Made by a program: the position numbers and the translations under genes. A stretch of 64,000 bases of DNA from Pseudomonas sp. PDM14 (GTDB lineage Bacteria; Pseudomonadota; Gammaproteobacteria; Pseudomonadales; Pseudomonadaceae). How positions within the stretch are numbered: position 1 is the first letter of the stretch; each line of letters begins with the position of its first letter. The stretch covers positions 1,240,001 to 1,304,000 of the forward strand of contig NZ_JACVAQ010000002.1 of the NCBI RefSeq assembly GCF_014851905.1. Reading direction: 5' to 3'. This document shows positions 46,938 to 59,843 of this stretch, piece by piece. The notes below the pieces were generated by a model. The model searched no databases. It saw nothing but the letters and a program-made list of their open reading frames with translations, and had not been told where the DNA came from.

Positions 46938-48443
46938 GTGAAAACCACTGACCAGGACGCCGGGCTGGTGTTCGCCACATCCCCGGAAGGCACGCCGCCG
47001 ACCCTCAAGCGCGCACTCAAGGCGCGCCACCTGAACATGATCGCCATCGGCGGCTCGATCGGCACCGGCCTGTTCGTCGCCTCCGGCAGCACGGTGGCCA
47101 GCGCCGGTCCCGGCGGCGCGCTGGCCGCCTATGCGCTGATCGGCATCATGGTGTTCTTCCTGATGACCAGCCTCGGCGAGCTGGCCGCCTACATGCCCGA
47201 CTCCGGCTCGTTCTGCACCTACGGCAGCCGTTTCATCGACCAGGGCTTCGGCTTCGCCATGGGCTGGAACTACTGGTACAACTGGGCCGTGACCATCGCC
47301 GCCGAGCTGGTGGCGGCGCAGCTGGTGATGAGCTTCTGGTTCCCCGACGTGCCGGGGCTGTACTGGAGCGGGCTGTTCCTGGCACTGATGTTCTTGCTCA
47401 ACTTCTTCTCGGTGAAGGGCTTTGGCGAGAGCGAGTTCTGGTTCGCCCTGATCAAGGTCGTCGCCGTGGTGATCTTCATCGGCATTGGCCTGGCCAGCAT
47501 TTTCGGCATCATGAGCGGCGTCGACTCGCCCGGCTTCAGCAACTTCACCGACGGTGACGCGCCCTTCGTCGGCGGCCTGCAGGCGATGATCGGGGTGGCG
47601 ATGATCGCCGGCTTCTCGTTCCAGGGTACCGAGCTGATCGGCGTCGCCGCCGGTGAGTCGGAAAACCCGCGCAAAACCATTCCTGTAGCAATCCGCCAGG
47701 TGTTCTGGCGCATCCTGATGTTCTACATCCTGTCGATCTTCATCATCGGCATGCTGATTCCCTACACCGACCCGAACCTGCTGAAGACCGGCGACGACAA
47801 CATCAGCACCTCGCCCTTCACCCTGCTGTTCGAGCGTGCCGGGCTGGCCGCAGCCGCCGGGGTGATGAACGCGGTGATCCTCTCGGCGATTCTCTCGGCC
47901 GGCAACTCGGGGATGTACGCCTCCACCCGCATGCTCTACACCATGGCCACCCAGGGCAAAGCGCCGCGCCTGTTCGCCCGCCTGTCGCGCAGCGGCGTGC
48001 CGCGTTACGCGCTGTACGCCACCACGCTGGTCGGCATGCTGTGTTTCTTCACTACCTTCGTCGGCGACAAGACGGTCTACACCTGGCTGCTCAACACCTC
48101 GGGCATGTGCGGCTTCATCGTCTGGCTGGGCGTGGCCGCCTCACACTATCGCTTTCGCAAGGGCTTCCTCGCCCAGGGTGGGAACCTCACGGATCTGCCG
48201 TACCGTGCCAAGTGGTTCCCGTTCGGTCCGCTGTTCGCCTTCAGCCTGTGCCTGGCGATCACCCTGGGGCAAAACTATCAGGCCTTCATCGGCGATCAGG
48301 TCGACTGGGCCGGGCTGGTCGCCACCTACGTCAGCCTGCCGTTGTTCCTCGCCATCTGGCTGGGCTACCGCCTGAAACACGGCAGCTGCTTCGTGCGCTA
48401 CGAAGAGATGGACGTCAGCCCGACGCGCGGCGAAACGCCATAA
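46938..48443 (+). CDS. lysP: Amino acid permease, LysP-like
   Basis: 501-residue APC-superfamily transporter with about 12 membrane helices. Helix 1 carries MIAIGGSIGTGLFVASG, the substrate-binding loop; FSFQGTELIGVAAGESENPRK follows at helix 6 as in lysine/basic and aromatic amino acid permeases. GTG start at 46938 with only a weak GAGA ribosome site; the cytosolic N-terminus ending in LKRALKARHLNMIAI supports it. Same locus as lysP (PA4628) in P. aeruginosa from memory. Proton-coupled lysine import is the best guess. Confidence 0.85.
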   Translation: MKTTDQDAGLVFATSPEGTPPTLKRALKARHLNMIAIGGSIGTGLFVASGSTVASAGPGGALAAYALIGIMVFFLMTSLGELAAYMPDSGSFCTYGSRFIDQGFGFAMGWNYWYNWAVTIAAELVAAQLVMSFWFPDVPGLYWSGLFLALMFLLNFFSVKGFGESEFWFALIKVVAVVIFIGIGLASIFGIMSGVDSPGFSNFTDGDAPFVGGLQAMIGVAMIAGFSFQGTELIGVAAGESENPRKTIPVAIRQVFWRILMFYILSIFIIGMLIPYTDPNLLKTGDDNISTSPFTLLFERAGLAAAAGVMNAVILSAILSAGNSGMYASTRMLYTMATQGKAPRLFARLSRSGVPRYALYATTLVGMLCFFTTFVGDKTVYTWLLNTSGMCGFIVWLGVAASHYRFRKGFLAQGGNLTDLPYRAKWFPFGPLFAFSLCLAITLGQNYQAFIGDQVDWAGLVATYVSLPLFLAIWLGYRLKHGSCFVRYEEMDVSPTRGETP

Positions 48444-48486
48444 GCGCTTGCCGTCGCCAGCCGCATTGGGCAGAATTCGCCCCGTC

Positions 48487-48655
48487 CTAGGGGAGTAGTC
48501 TCCCGTGAGCGCCCGCTCACCCGGCATGCGTCAACATACTTGGTCCACAGACCATGGCGCATGCGACTCAAGGCTCGTCAGAAGCCTGGGTTTGACAAGA
48601 CCTATGACACGTACACCTTACCCGGGGCGGGGAGGCGCACGTGTCATAGCTAACC
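48487..48655 (+). promoter_or_regulatory. yybP-ykoY-type (manganese) riboswitch
   Basis: Long leader of the GDT1-type gene. Conserved aptamer blocks are visible: GGGGAGTAG (48490-48498), GCGTCAACATACT (48528-48540) and GGTTTGACAAGACC (48589-48602). Immediately after lies an expression hairpin, arms CTATGACACGT (48602-48612) and ACGTGTCATAG (48639-48649), 11 bp perfect. The class binds Mn2+ and turns on manganese efflux or UPF0016 transporter genes, which fits the gene it precedes. Confidence 0.88.
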
Positions 48656-48684
48656 GTCGAACCTGCCCCCGTAGGAATACCCTG

Positions 48685-49269
48685 ATGTTGGAATCCCTGT
48701 TCGTCCCTACCGGAATCGTCGCGCTAGCCGAAATCGGCGACAAGACGCAGCTGCTCGCCCTGTTGCTGGCCTGCCGCTTCCGTCGGCCCTGGCCGATCAT
48801 CTGGGGCATCGTCATCGCCACCCTGGCCAATCACGCCGCCGCCGGCGCCGTGGGCAACTGGGTCGCCAGCTTCTTTTCACCCACCGCCCTGCGCTGGATC
48901 CTCGCCGGCAGCTTCGCCGCCGTTGCCCTGTGGACGCTGATCCCCGACAAGCTCGACGATGACGAGGAATCCCATCTCAAGCGCTTCGGCCCGTTCCTCA
49001 CCACGCTGATCGCCTTTTTCCTCGCCGAGATGGGCGACAAGACCCAGGTGGCGACCATCATGCTGGCCGCACAGTACCCGGACTTCCTCATGGTGGTGAT
49101 CGGCACGACCCTGGGCATGCTGATCGCCAACGTGCCGGTGGTACTGGCCGGCAACTTCGCTGCCGATCGTCTGCCACTGACGCTCATTCGTCGCCTCGCC
49201 GCACTGGCCTTCGCTGCCCTCGCCATCTACGCGGCCTGTCAGGCACTGGGGCTCGGCGCCAGCGGCTGA
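48685..49269 (+). CDS. GDT1/TMEM165 (UPF0016) family cation transporter
   Basis: 194-residue inner-membrane protein with six hydrophobic segments in two repeats. Each repeat carries the family motif ExGDKT: AEIGDKTQLLAL near residue 15 and AEMGDKTQVATI near 120. Family members export or exchange manganese and calcium for protons. The upstream manganese-type riboswitch strongly supports a manganese exit role. Start ATG 48685 with GTAGGAATACCCTG upstream; longer in-frame starts from 48505 would translate the riboswitch and are rejected. Confidence 0.93.
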   Translation: MLESLFVPTGIVALAEIGDKTQLLALLLACRFRRPWPIIWGIVIATLANHAAAGAVGNWVASFFSPTALRWILAGSFAAVALWTLIPDKLDDDEESHLKRFGPFLTTLIAFFLAEMGDKTQVATIMLAAQYPDFLMVVIGTTLGMLIANVPVVLAGNFAADRLPLTLIRRLAALAFAALAIYAACQALGLGASG

Positions 49270-49372
49270 TGCGCAAGGCCGAAACGGCTCCCGGCGGGGC
49301 GATTCCGCCGGCGCGGCGGGCTGGGTAATCTGTGCAACACGATGCCAGTCCAGCCCGACCAAGGAGTAGTAG

Positions 49373-49816
49373 ATGTCACTGGATGAGATGAAGAAACGGG
49401 TGCGTCAGCACATCGAGCTGAGCTGGAACAAAGGCCACCTGGCCCTGGCCGAACAGCTGCACAGCGCCGACTTTCTCTACAAGAGTTCCTTCGTCGGCCG
49501 CCCCCTGGGCAGTGCGGCCTTCACCGGCATGGTGCGGGAAATCCGCCAGGCCATGCCGGACCTGGAAGTGGTGCTCGAAGAGTGCATCGCCGAAGGGCAG
49601 AAGGTGGTGACCTGGAGCACCCTGATCGGCACCATCCAGAAACCTGCGCTGGGCTACCCGCCCAGCGACAAGGTCCTCAGCATCTCGGCCATGGCCTTCT
49701 GGACCCTCACGCCCGCTGGCGAGATCCGCGAGATCTGCACCATGTTCGACATGGAAAGCTTCCGCGCCCAGCTCGGCCTGGAAACCCGCCCCTACGCCGA
49801 AAAAGCCCTGCCTTAA
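49373..49816 (+). CDS. SnoaL-like ester cyclase family protein
   Basis: 147-residue protein with the SnoaL/ketosteroid-isomerase-like fold pattern: LSWNKGHLALAEQLHSADFLYKSS, GMVREIRQAMPDLEVVLEECIAEGQKVVTWSTLIGT. Many such proteins are polyketide cyclases or unknown small-molecule enzymes; no biosynthetic cluster is nearby, so the function is open. A strong AAGGAGTAGTAG precedes the start. Convergent with the M48 peptidase. Confidence 0.85.
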   Translation: MSLDEMKKRVRQHIELSWNKGHLALAEQLHSADFLYKSSFVGRPLGSAAFTGMVREIRQAMPDLEVVLEECIAEGQKVVTWSTLIGTIQKPALGYPPSDKVLSISAMAFWTLTPAGEIREICTMFDMESFRAQLGLETRPYAEKALP

Positions 49817-49842
49817 CCCGATACCCTCAGGTGCCGCTGCGC

Positions 49843-50664
49843 TCAGCGCTGGCCCTTGGCCTGCTCGTACAGCGGCATCACCTTGGGGATCGCCGCCTGC
49901 AGCGAGGCGATGCGATTGCTCGACGCCGGGTGCGTGCTCATGAATTCCGGCTGCGAGCCGCCACCGGCCTTGCTCATCTTCTGCCACAGGCCGACCGCCG
50001 CGTTCGGGTTGTAACCGGCACGCGCCGACAGCTCCAGGCCGATGATGTCTGCCTCGTTCTCGTTGCCACGGCTGTTGGGCAGGGTCATGCCGTACTGCAC
50101 TGCAGTGTCGGCCAGCACCATGCTGTTCTCACCGAGGCCGAGCAGCGCACCGGCGCCCTGCTTCGCCACCTCGATGCCATAGGCCTTGGACATGGCTTCG
50201 CGGCTGTGCTCGCGCAGGGCGTGGGCGATCTCGTGGCCCATGACCGCGGCAATCTCGTCGTCGCTGAGCTGCAGCTTCTCGATCAGGCCGCTGTAGAAGA
50301 TGATCTTGCCGCCGGGCCCGCAGTTGGCATTCAGCTCCTCGCTGTCGATCAGGTTGACCTCCCACGGCCACTGCGCGGCATCGGCGCGGAACACCGGGGC
50401 CTGCTTGATCAGCCGCGCGGCGATGGCCTGCAGGCGCTTGGCGTTGGCGCTGCTCTTGTCCAGCACGCCCTTGCCCGACGCTTCGCTCAGGGTCTGCTGG
50501 TAGGACTGCGCATACATCTGATTGACCTGGTCGGTCGACAGCATGCTGAACATGTACTGCTTGCGCTCCACGCCCACCGCGCCGCCACTGGTGGTATTCA
50601 CCGCCTGGCACGCCGCCAGGGCGCAGCAGACTGCCAAGGCCGACAGACGAAACAGATTATTCAT
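49843..50664 (-). CDS. M48-family metallopeptidase lipoprotein (LoiP/YcaL-like)
   Basis: 273-residue periplasmic zinc protease anchored to the membrane. The lipobox ALAAC follows a signal peptide (cysteine near residue 19). Zinc motif HEIAH within AAVMGHEIAHALREHSREA and the third ligand in NENEADIIGLEL are intact. E. coli LoiP and BepA relatives act in outer-membrane protein quality control. AGGAG precedes the start at 50664; the longer frame to 50778 lies in the promoter region. Divergent from the chemoreceptor gene. Confidence 0.92.
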   Translation of the reverse strand: MNNLFRLSALAVCCALAACQAVNTTSGGAVGVERKQYMFSMLSTDQVNQMYAQSYQQTLSEASGKGVLDKSSANAKRLQAIAARLIKQAPVFRADAAQWPWEVNLIDSEELNANCGPGGKIIFYSGLIEKLQLSDDEIAAVMGHEIAHALREHSREAMSKAYGIEVAKQGAGALLGLGENSMVLADTAVQYGMTLPNSRGNENEADIIGLELSARAGYNPNAAVGLWQKMSKAGGGSQPEFMSTHPASSNRIASLQAAIPKVMPLYEQAKGQR

Positions 50665-50862
50665 GCCATTGCTCCTAGATCGGTGAAGGGGCTCGCCGCA
50701 ACCGCGACGACGCTCGAATCGGGGCCGTATGCTAGGCCGGCGCCTGCGCGGCGACAACCTCACTTGCACTCTGGCCAATCGCCATCTTTGCTACAGACAA
50801 CACGCCCGGCGAGGCGTGCGCTTATGCCCGACAGGGCCTTGCAAAGGCACCTTGCGCGGGCT

Positions 50863-50889
50863 AATGCTTTGCCATTCATCTGCCGATAA
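50863..50889 (+). promoter_or_regulatory. Candidate FliA (sigma-28) promoter of the chemoreceptor gene
   Basis: GCCGATAA (50882-50889) is a perfect sigma-28 -10, preceded with 11-base spacing by AATGCTTT (50863-50870), a moderate match to TAAAGTTT. It lies 38 bases upstream of the methyl-accepting protein start, fitting motility regulation. Confidence 0.6.
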
Positions 50890-50927
50890 AGCCAGGGACA
50901 GGCACAACCCAATGATGTGGAGCCCCT

Positions 50928-53063
50928 ATGCGATTCAAGTCCATCCAGTTTTCCGTCGCGGCACTGGCCGGTGCCAGTGTCCTGGCCGTGGTTGTGGCGC
51001 TGGTGCTGTACTCGCTGTTTTCCGGGGCGCGCACCCAGGCGATGGTCGAGGACAGCACGCGCGGCCTGCTCGAGCAGATGATCAAGGACCGTCTGGTCAC
51101 CCTGGCCGAAGCCCAGGTCAGCCAGATCCAGCGTGAGCTGGAATACCCGCTGATCGTCGCCGGCAACCTGGCCCAGACCAACGCCCTGATGGGCGAAACC
51201 GACGCCAACGGCAATGCGCTGATCGGTGCCAGCCGCGAAGAGCTGTCGAACCTGCTGCGCAACGTGGTGGTGAAGAACCCCAGGCTGATTGACGCCTACA
51301 TCGGCTGGGAGCCGAATGCCTTCGACCAGGACGACGACCTCTACGCCGGCCAGACCGAGAACGCCTACGACGAATCGGGGCGCTTTATGCCCTGGTGGTA
51401 CCGCAAGGCGGATGGCACGCCGACGGCCGAACCGCTGGGCTCGGACATGGAAAACGAGAAGCGCCTGCCCACCGGCGTGCGTGCCGGCGAGTACTACCTG
51501 TGCCCGCGCGAGACCAAGAGCATCTGCATCATCGACCCGGCACCCTACGAAATGGGCGGCAAGATGGTGATGATGGCCTCCTTCAACGTGCCGATCCTGG
51601 TCAATGGCCAGTTCCGTGGCGTGGTCGGTGCCGATCTCGCGGTGGACTTCGTCCAGCAGCTGCTGAGCAAAGCCGACGCCGAGCTGTACGACGGCGCCGG
51701 CGAGATGGCGCTGATCTCCACCAACGATCGCCTGGTCGCCTACACCAAGGACGCCAGCAAGCTCGGTGAACCGAGCGCACAGACCTTCAGCGGTCTCGGT
51801 GACCTGAAACAGCTGCAGCTGGGCAAGGCACACCTCAGCACCGACGACGCCAACGGGCAGATCCAGCTGCTGCTGCCCTTCTCCGTGGCCAACACGCCGA
51901 CCCGCTGGACGCTGGTCATGCACCTGCCGCAGAGCGCCGTGTATGCCGAGCTGCTGACCTTGCAGGAAGAGCTGCGCAGCCAGCACGACACCGATATCTT
52001 CGGCATGACCGTGGTCGGCCTGCTGATCGCCGGGCTTGGTCTGATCGTGGTGTGGTTCGTCGGTTTCGGCATCGCCCGCCCGCTGAAACAGATGGTCGCC
52101 ATGCTCGACGACATCGCCAAGGGTGACGGCGACCTGACCAAGCGTCTGGAGGTCAACCGCGTCGACGAACTCGGGCAGATCGCCAGTGGCTTCAACACCT
52201 TCCTCAACAAGCTGCAGGTGATGATCCGCGACGTGGTCAGCTCGGTGCAAAAGGTCAGTGACTCCTCCGAGCACACCGCCGACATCGCCATCCGCACCAA
52301 CCAGGGCGTGCAGCGGCAGATGGCCGAGATCGATCAGGTCGCCACCGCCGTGCACGAGATGACCGCCACCGCACAGGACGTGGCGCGCAACGCCACCCAC
52401 GCTGCCGAGGCCGCCAACCACGCCGACCGCTCGGCCAACGACGGCAAGCGCATCGTGCAGAACACCTCCAACGCGATCGCCGTGCTGGCCACCGAAATCG
52501 GCCGTGCCGTGGGCGTCGTGCAGACCCTGGCCAAGGACAGCGAGAACATCAACGCCATCCTCGTGGCCATTCGCGGCATTGCCGAGCAGACCAACCTGCT
52601 CGCGCTCAACGCCGCCATCGAGGCCGCCCGTGCCGGCGAGCAGGGCCGCGGTTTTGCCGTGGTCGCCGACGAGGTGCGCAACCTGGCGCAGAAGACCCAG
52701 CAGGCCACCGAAGAAATCCAGTCGATGATCCAGCAACTGCAGAGCGGCACGCGCGAAGTGGTCAATGTCATGGAGCACAGCCAGACCAAGACCGACGACA
52801 GCGTGCAGCAGGCCGCAGCCGCGGCCGAGGCGCTGGAGGCGATCACCCAGGCGGTGTCGGTGATCAACGACATGAACACGCAGATCGCCAGTGCGGCCGA
52901 GGAGCAGAGCGCGGTGGCCGAGGACATCAACCGCAACGTCACCAACATCGGCCAGGTTGCCGCGGAAGTGGCCGGCGGTGCCGACGAGGCCAGCGCGGCC
53001 AGCGCCGAGTTGACCAAGCTGGCCGAACAGCAGCGCCGGCTGATCAACCAGTTCCGCGTGTGA
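50928..53063 (+). CDS. Methyl-accepting chemotaxis protein (dCache-type)
   Basis: 711-residue transmembrane chemoreceptor. Helix 1 at about 8-30, a long periplasmic dCache-like sensor (about 35-350, with IGWEPNAF and [12 protein letters not shown]), helix 2 near 357-380, HAMP 380-430, and a signalling hairpin ending with [35 protein letters not shown]. No C-terminal CheR-binding pentapeptide is seen. Ligand not predictable from the visible motifs. GGAG precedes ATG 50928. Same position as PA4633 in P. aeruginosa from memory, next to an M48 lipoprotein. Confidence 0.95.
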   Translation: MRFKSIQFSVAALAGASVLAVVVALVLYSLFSGARTQAMVEDSTRGLLEQMIKDRLVTLAEAQVSQIQRELEYPLIVAGNLAQTNALMGETDANGNALIGASREELSNLLRNVVVKNPRLIDAYIGWEPNAFDQDDDLYAGQTENAYDESGRFMPWWYRKADGTPTAEPLGSDMENEKRLPTGVRAGEYYLCPRETKSICIIDPAPYEMGGKMVMMASFNVPILVNGQFRGVVGADLAVDFVQQLLSKADAELYDGAGEMALISTNDRLVAYTKDASKLGEPSAQTFSGLGDLKQLQLGKAHLSTDDANGQIQLLLPFSVANTPTRWTLVMHLPQSAVYAELLTLQEELRSQHDTDIFGMTVVGLLIAGLGLIVVWFVGFGIARPLKQMVAMLDDIAKGDGDLTKRLEVNRVDELGQIASGFNTFLNKLQVMIRDVVSSVQKVSDSSEHTADIAIRTNQGVQRQMAEIDQVATAVHEMTATAQDVARNATHAAEAANHADRSANDGKRIVQNTSNAIAVLATEIGRAVGVVQTLAKDSENINAILVAIRGIAEQTNLLALNAAIEAARAGEQGRGFAVVADEVRNLAQKTQQATEEIQSMIQQLQSGTREVVNVMEHSQTKTDDSVQQAAAAAEALEAITQAVSVINDMNTQIASAAEEQSAVAEDINRNVTNIGQVAAEVAGGADEASAASAELTKLAEQQRRLINQFRV

Positions 53064-53070
53064 ACCCACG

Positions 53071-53095
53071 GCGATGGGGCGCCCTGCCCCATCGC
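53071..53095 (+). terminator. Hairpin after the chemoreceptor gene
   Basis: GCGATGGGGC / GCCCCATCGC, 10 bp perfect with a GCCCT loop, 8 bases after the stop. It lacks a T run, so termination efficiency is doubtful. Confidence 0.5.
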
Positions 53096-53247
53096 CATCC
53101 CACCCGATCACAGACGAACAACCACACACAGGCTGCGCCGTGCGCACCGGTAGCTGGCGCGCATGTCATCATCCGGCTGGCGGTGAGTTACGTGTCATGA
53201 AGACACGCTTGCTGGGTCGACAAAGCGTGACCCCACCCTAGGCATTG

Positions 53248-53958
53248 CTAGCCCTTGTGCGCCCAGCGCTGGCGAAGCCAGTCGAGGTCTTCCGGGCGGG
53301 TCACCTTGAGGTTGTCCGCGCGCCCCTCGATCAGGCGCGGGAACAGCCCTGCCCACTCCATCGCCGAAGCTTCGTCGGTCACCGCCACGCCCGCGACCAG
53401 CGCGTCGGCCAGGGCCCGGTGCAAGGCGGAGAAACGAAACATCTGCGGGGTAAACGCCTGCCAGATCACGCTGCGGTCGACGGTCTCTGCCACACGCCCA
53501 TCGGCGCCCACGCGTTTGAGGGTGTCGCGCGCCGGTACGGCGAGCAGGCCGCCAACCGGGTCGTCGGCCAGCTCGGCGAGCAGCTGATCGAGATCGGCGC
53601 GCGCCAGGTTCGGCCGCGCGGCGTCGTGCACCAGCACCCAGTCATCGGCCTTGGCGCCCAGCTCGAGCAGGTGCAGTAACCCGTTGAGCACCGAGTCGGC
53701 ACGCTCGCTGCCGCCCTCGACGCGACGAACGCGTGCATCGCCCGCCACCGGCAACGCCGGCCACCACGGGTCGTCTGCCGCCAGCGGCAGCACCAGGCCC
53801 TTGAGCCGGGGGTGGTCGAGAAAGCAGTCGAGGGTGTGCTCGAGCAAGGTGCGCCCGGCCAGTTCGAGGTATTGCTTGGGACGGTCGGCACGCATGCGCG
53901 AGCCGATTCCGGCCGCCGGGATGATCACCCAGAACGCCGGCAGGACTGCCGCGCTCAT
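53248..53958 (-). CDS. ispD: 2-C-methyl-D-erythritol 4-phosphate cytidylyltransferase
   Basis: 236-residue enzyme of the MEP isoprenoid pathway that joins CTP with methylerythritol phosphate. Nucleotide-binding PAAGIGSRMRADRPKQY, GGSERADSVLNGL, HDAARPN and the LKVTRPEDL end are family hallmarks. Starts within the ftsB stop (4-base overlap ATGA), so translation is coupled. Downstream of the eno operon on the leftward strand, as in other Pseudomonas. Confidence 0.96.
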   Translation of the reverse strand: MSAAVLPAFWVIIPAAGIGSRMRADRPKQYLELAGRTLLEHTLDCFLDHPRLKGLVLPLAADDPWWPALPVAGDARVRRVEGGSERADSVLNGLLHLLELGAKADDWVLVHDAARPNLARADLDQLLAELADDPVGGLLAVPARDTLKRVGADGRVAETVDRSVIWQAFTPQMFRFSALHRALADALVAGVAVTDEASAMEWAGLFPRLIEGRADNLKVTRPEDLDWLRQRWAHKG

Positions 53959-54236
53959 TCGGCCAACTGATAGAGGGTCTCGCCCTCTTTGACCATACCG
54001 AGTTCGTGACGGGCACGCTCCTCGACGGTCTCGGTGCCCTTCTTCAGCTCCATCACCTCGGCTTCGAGGATCTGGTTGCGCTCCAGCAGACGCTCGTTCT
54101 CGCCCGCCTGTTCGGCAATTTGCCGCTTCAGGTCGGTCACCTGGGCCAGGCTTCCGTCACCCACCCACAAGCGGTACTGCAGGCCGGAAAGAACCAGCAC
54201 CAGTACGACGAACAACCAGTAGGGGGCTTTAGCCAT
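53955..54236 (-). CDS. ftsB: Cell division protein FtsB
   Basis: 93-residue divisome protein, partner of FtsL and FtsQ. One inner-membrane helix near residues 5-22 (WLFVVLVLVLSGLQYRLWVG), then a periplasmic coiled coil with heptads (LAQVTDLKRQIAEQAGENERLLERN) and the conserved GTETVEERARHELGMVKEGET. ATG 54236 is the homolog-like start; in-frame ATG 54248 would add four residues. No strong ribosome site is seen. Between eno and ispD, the canonical order. Confidence 0.93.
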   Translation of the reverse strand: MAKAPYWLFVVLVLVLSGLQYRLWVGDGSLAQVTDLKRQIAEQAGENERLLERNQILEAEVMELKKGTETVEERARHELGMVKEGETLYQLAE

Positions 54237-54252
54237 CAGGGAAACCATATAC

Positions 54253-54275
54253 AAAGGGCAGCTTGCGCTGCCCTT
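54253..54275 (-). terminator. Hairpin between eno and ftsB
   Basis: AAAGGGCAGC / GCTGCCCTTT over TTGC forms a 10-bp stem just upstream of the ftsB start, leftward flank TTGTATATGG. It could partially terminate eno transcripts or attenuate entry into ftsB-ispD. Confidence 0.5.
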
Positions 54276-54425
54276 TTACCATTCTTTACCCGGCCAGTGA
54301 AAACGTCAGCGACGAATCCCCGGTCGGGCTGGCACCATTGCGTGGAACCTGTTCGACGCCTTGCGAGCCGGAGCCCTGCCCCGCAGGGCAGCAGGTCCGG
54401 CGCGCAGTCGACGCCGAGCGCGTTC

Positions 54426-58303
<3,878 letters not shown>

Positions 58304-58433
58304 TCAGCGCCGCCGGGGTGAAAGCGCAGGCCGGCACACCTGGCCAACCTGAAATAAGCATGCCGCCACGGGTTCCGGGGGAATCCGCAGAAGCAGTAAC
58401 AAGACGGGAGCGTAGTCTACCGGAAAGGCCCTT

Positions 58434-59750
58434 TCAGCTCAAACCTTGGTCGTTCGTCGGTGGCGACCAGCGCAGCTGCCATTCGCCAACCTGCACACCG
58501 TCCAGCCCCGGCAGATTGGCCACGGCCAGCAGTTGGTCATCCACGTAGAGCAGGGGCAGACGCGCGCGCACAAACGCGGGGATGCGCCGCTCGTTGAGCA
58601 GGCGCTTGAGGTCCCGATGGCCCCGCTGCGGCAACACCATCACCTCGCCGCCCTGGCGATAACGCACCTGCACCACGCTATCTGGAAGCTGACCCTGCAG
58701 GTGCAACCGACCATTGCCTGGAAGCGCCAGTGGCAGAGCAAGGTCGACCCACATTACGGGCTCGCTGACCGGCTGCAGCCATTCGCCGCCGAGCCACCAC
58801 AACCGTCCGTCGGCGCGGTGCAGCTCGCCGCGAGCGAGACGCCAGATCGGCGCACGGTCCGACTGCGCATCGCGCAGATCGCCCCAGCCGGCCCAGTGGT
58901 CGCTGTTGGGCAACTCCGTGAGTGGCGCCAGCCAATGGCGCAAGGCATTGCGCTGCCTGGCCGGCGACAGCTCGCGCAACTGCTCCAGCGCCAGTGACGG
59001 CAGGCCGAGCCAGGCAAACTCGCTGGGCGCAGCGACCGTCGCGAGGTCGGCCTGGGCCAGCTCATCGAGCAGTTGCTGCGCTTCGCGCAGATGTTCCGCC
59101 GTGCGCGCCAGATTGGCCGAGGCTTGCGGCCAATACCGGGCAAGCAGCGGTAACGCCTGGTGACGGAGAAAATTACGCGACAGCTGCATGTCGGTATTGG
59201 AAGGGTCCTCGATCCATCCCAGTTCATGCGCCTGGGCATAAGCCTCGAGTTCGGCGCGAGGTACATCCAGCAATGGGCGCAGTAGAACACCCTGCCCCAG
59301 CTCACGCTGTCGCGGCATTGCCGCCAACCCACGCACACCGGCGCCGCGCAGCAGACGGAACAACAGCGTCTCGGCCTGATCGTCGCGGTGCTGGGCCAGC
59401 AGCAGCACCTCGCCGGCCTGCGTGATCTGACGGAACGCCGCGTAACGCGCCTCACGCGCGGCGCGTTCGATACTGGCACCGCCTGCAACCTGCACGTACT
59501 CGATCTGCAGCGGCACGCCGAGCTGCGCGCACAACCGCTGGCAATGCGCCGGCCAGCTGTCCGCCACCGCCTGCAAGCCATGGTGCACATGGATTGCCGA
59601 CAAGGGCGGCAACGCGTGCCGGCGTGCCAGGCTGGCGAGCAGATGCAGCAGCACGCTGGAATCCAGTCCGCCGGACAGCGCAATGCGCCAGGCAGGCGCC
59701 TGGCGCCAGGGTTGCAGCGCGCTCAGCAGTCGGGATAGGAGATCACTCAT
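58434..59750 (-). CDS. tilS: tRNA(Ile)-lysidine synthetase
   Basis: 438-residue ATP-dependent enzyme that converts the wobble C34 of the minor tRNA-Ile to lysidine, essential for AUA decoding. The PP-loop SGGLDSSVLL (about residues 26-35), HVHHGLQ, ARYAAF, LAQHRDDQAETLLFRLLRGAGVRGLAAM and DPSNTDMQLSRNFLR are present, followed by the C-terminal tRNA-binding domains. Lies between accA and pyrG, the conserved order. Confidence 0.95.
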   Translation of the reverse strand: MSDLLSRLLSALQPWRQAPAWRIALSGGLDSSVLLHLLASLARRHALPPLSAIHVHHGLQAVADSWPAHCQRLCAQLGVPLQIEYVQVAGGASIERAAREARYAAFRQITQAGEVLLLAQHRDDQAETLLFRLLRGAGVRGLAAMPRQRELGQGVLLRPLLDVPRAELEAYAQAHELGWIEDPSNTDMQLSRNFLRHQALPLLARYWPQASANLARTAEHLREAQQLLDELAQADLATVAAPSEFAWLGLPSLALEQLRELSPARQRNALRHWLAPLTELPNSDHWAGWGDLRDAQSDRAPIWRLARGELHRADGRLWWLGGEWLQPVSEPVMWVDLALPLALPGNGRLHLQGQLPDSVVQVRYRQGGEVMVLPQRGHRDLKRLLNERRIPAFVRARLPLLYVDDQLLAVANLPGLDGVQVGEWQLRWSPPTNDQGLS

Positions 59751-59802
59751 GGCGCCAGCTTAAAACAACACCCGGCTAAAATATCAACCGGTTAAAACAG
59801 CA

Positions 59803-59822
59803 ACGGGCCCAGAAGGGCCCGT
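59803..59822 (-). terminator. Weak terminator after accA
   Basis: ACGGGCCC / GGGCCCGT with an AGAA loop, 8 bp, 21 bases beyond the accA stop when read leftward; the downstream flank TGCTGTTTTAACC is only partly T-rich. Confidence 0.55.
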
Positions 59823-59843
59823 GTGCTGAAACGCTCGACGCAA

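Noticed and set aside
48505..48684. N-terminal extension of the GDT1 gene to 48505
   Set aside because: It would translate the riboswitch aptamer and hairpin and has no membrane or family similarity.
50760..53147. Long leftward open frame of about 795 codons antisense to the chemoreceptor
   Set aside because: Composition is Val/Ala/Gly/His/Asp-rich with no domain, as expected for the antisense of a high-GC gene. The sense strand encodes a complete chemoreceptor.
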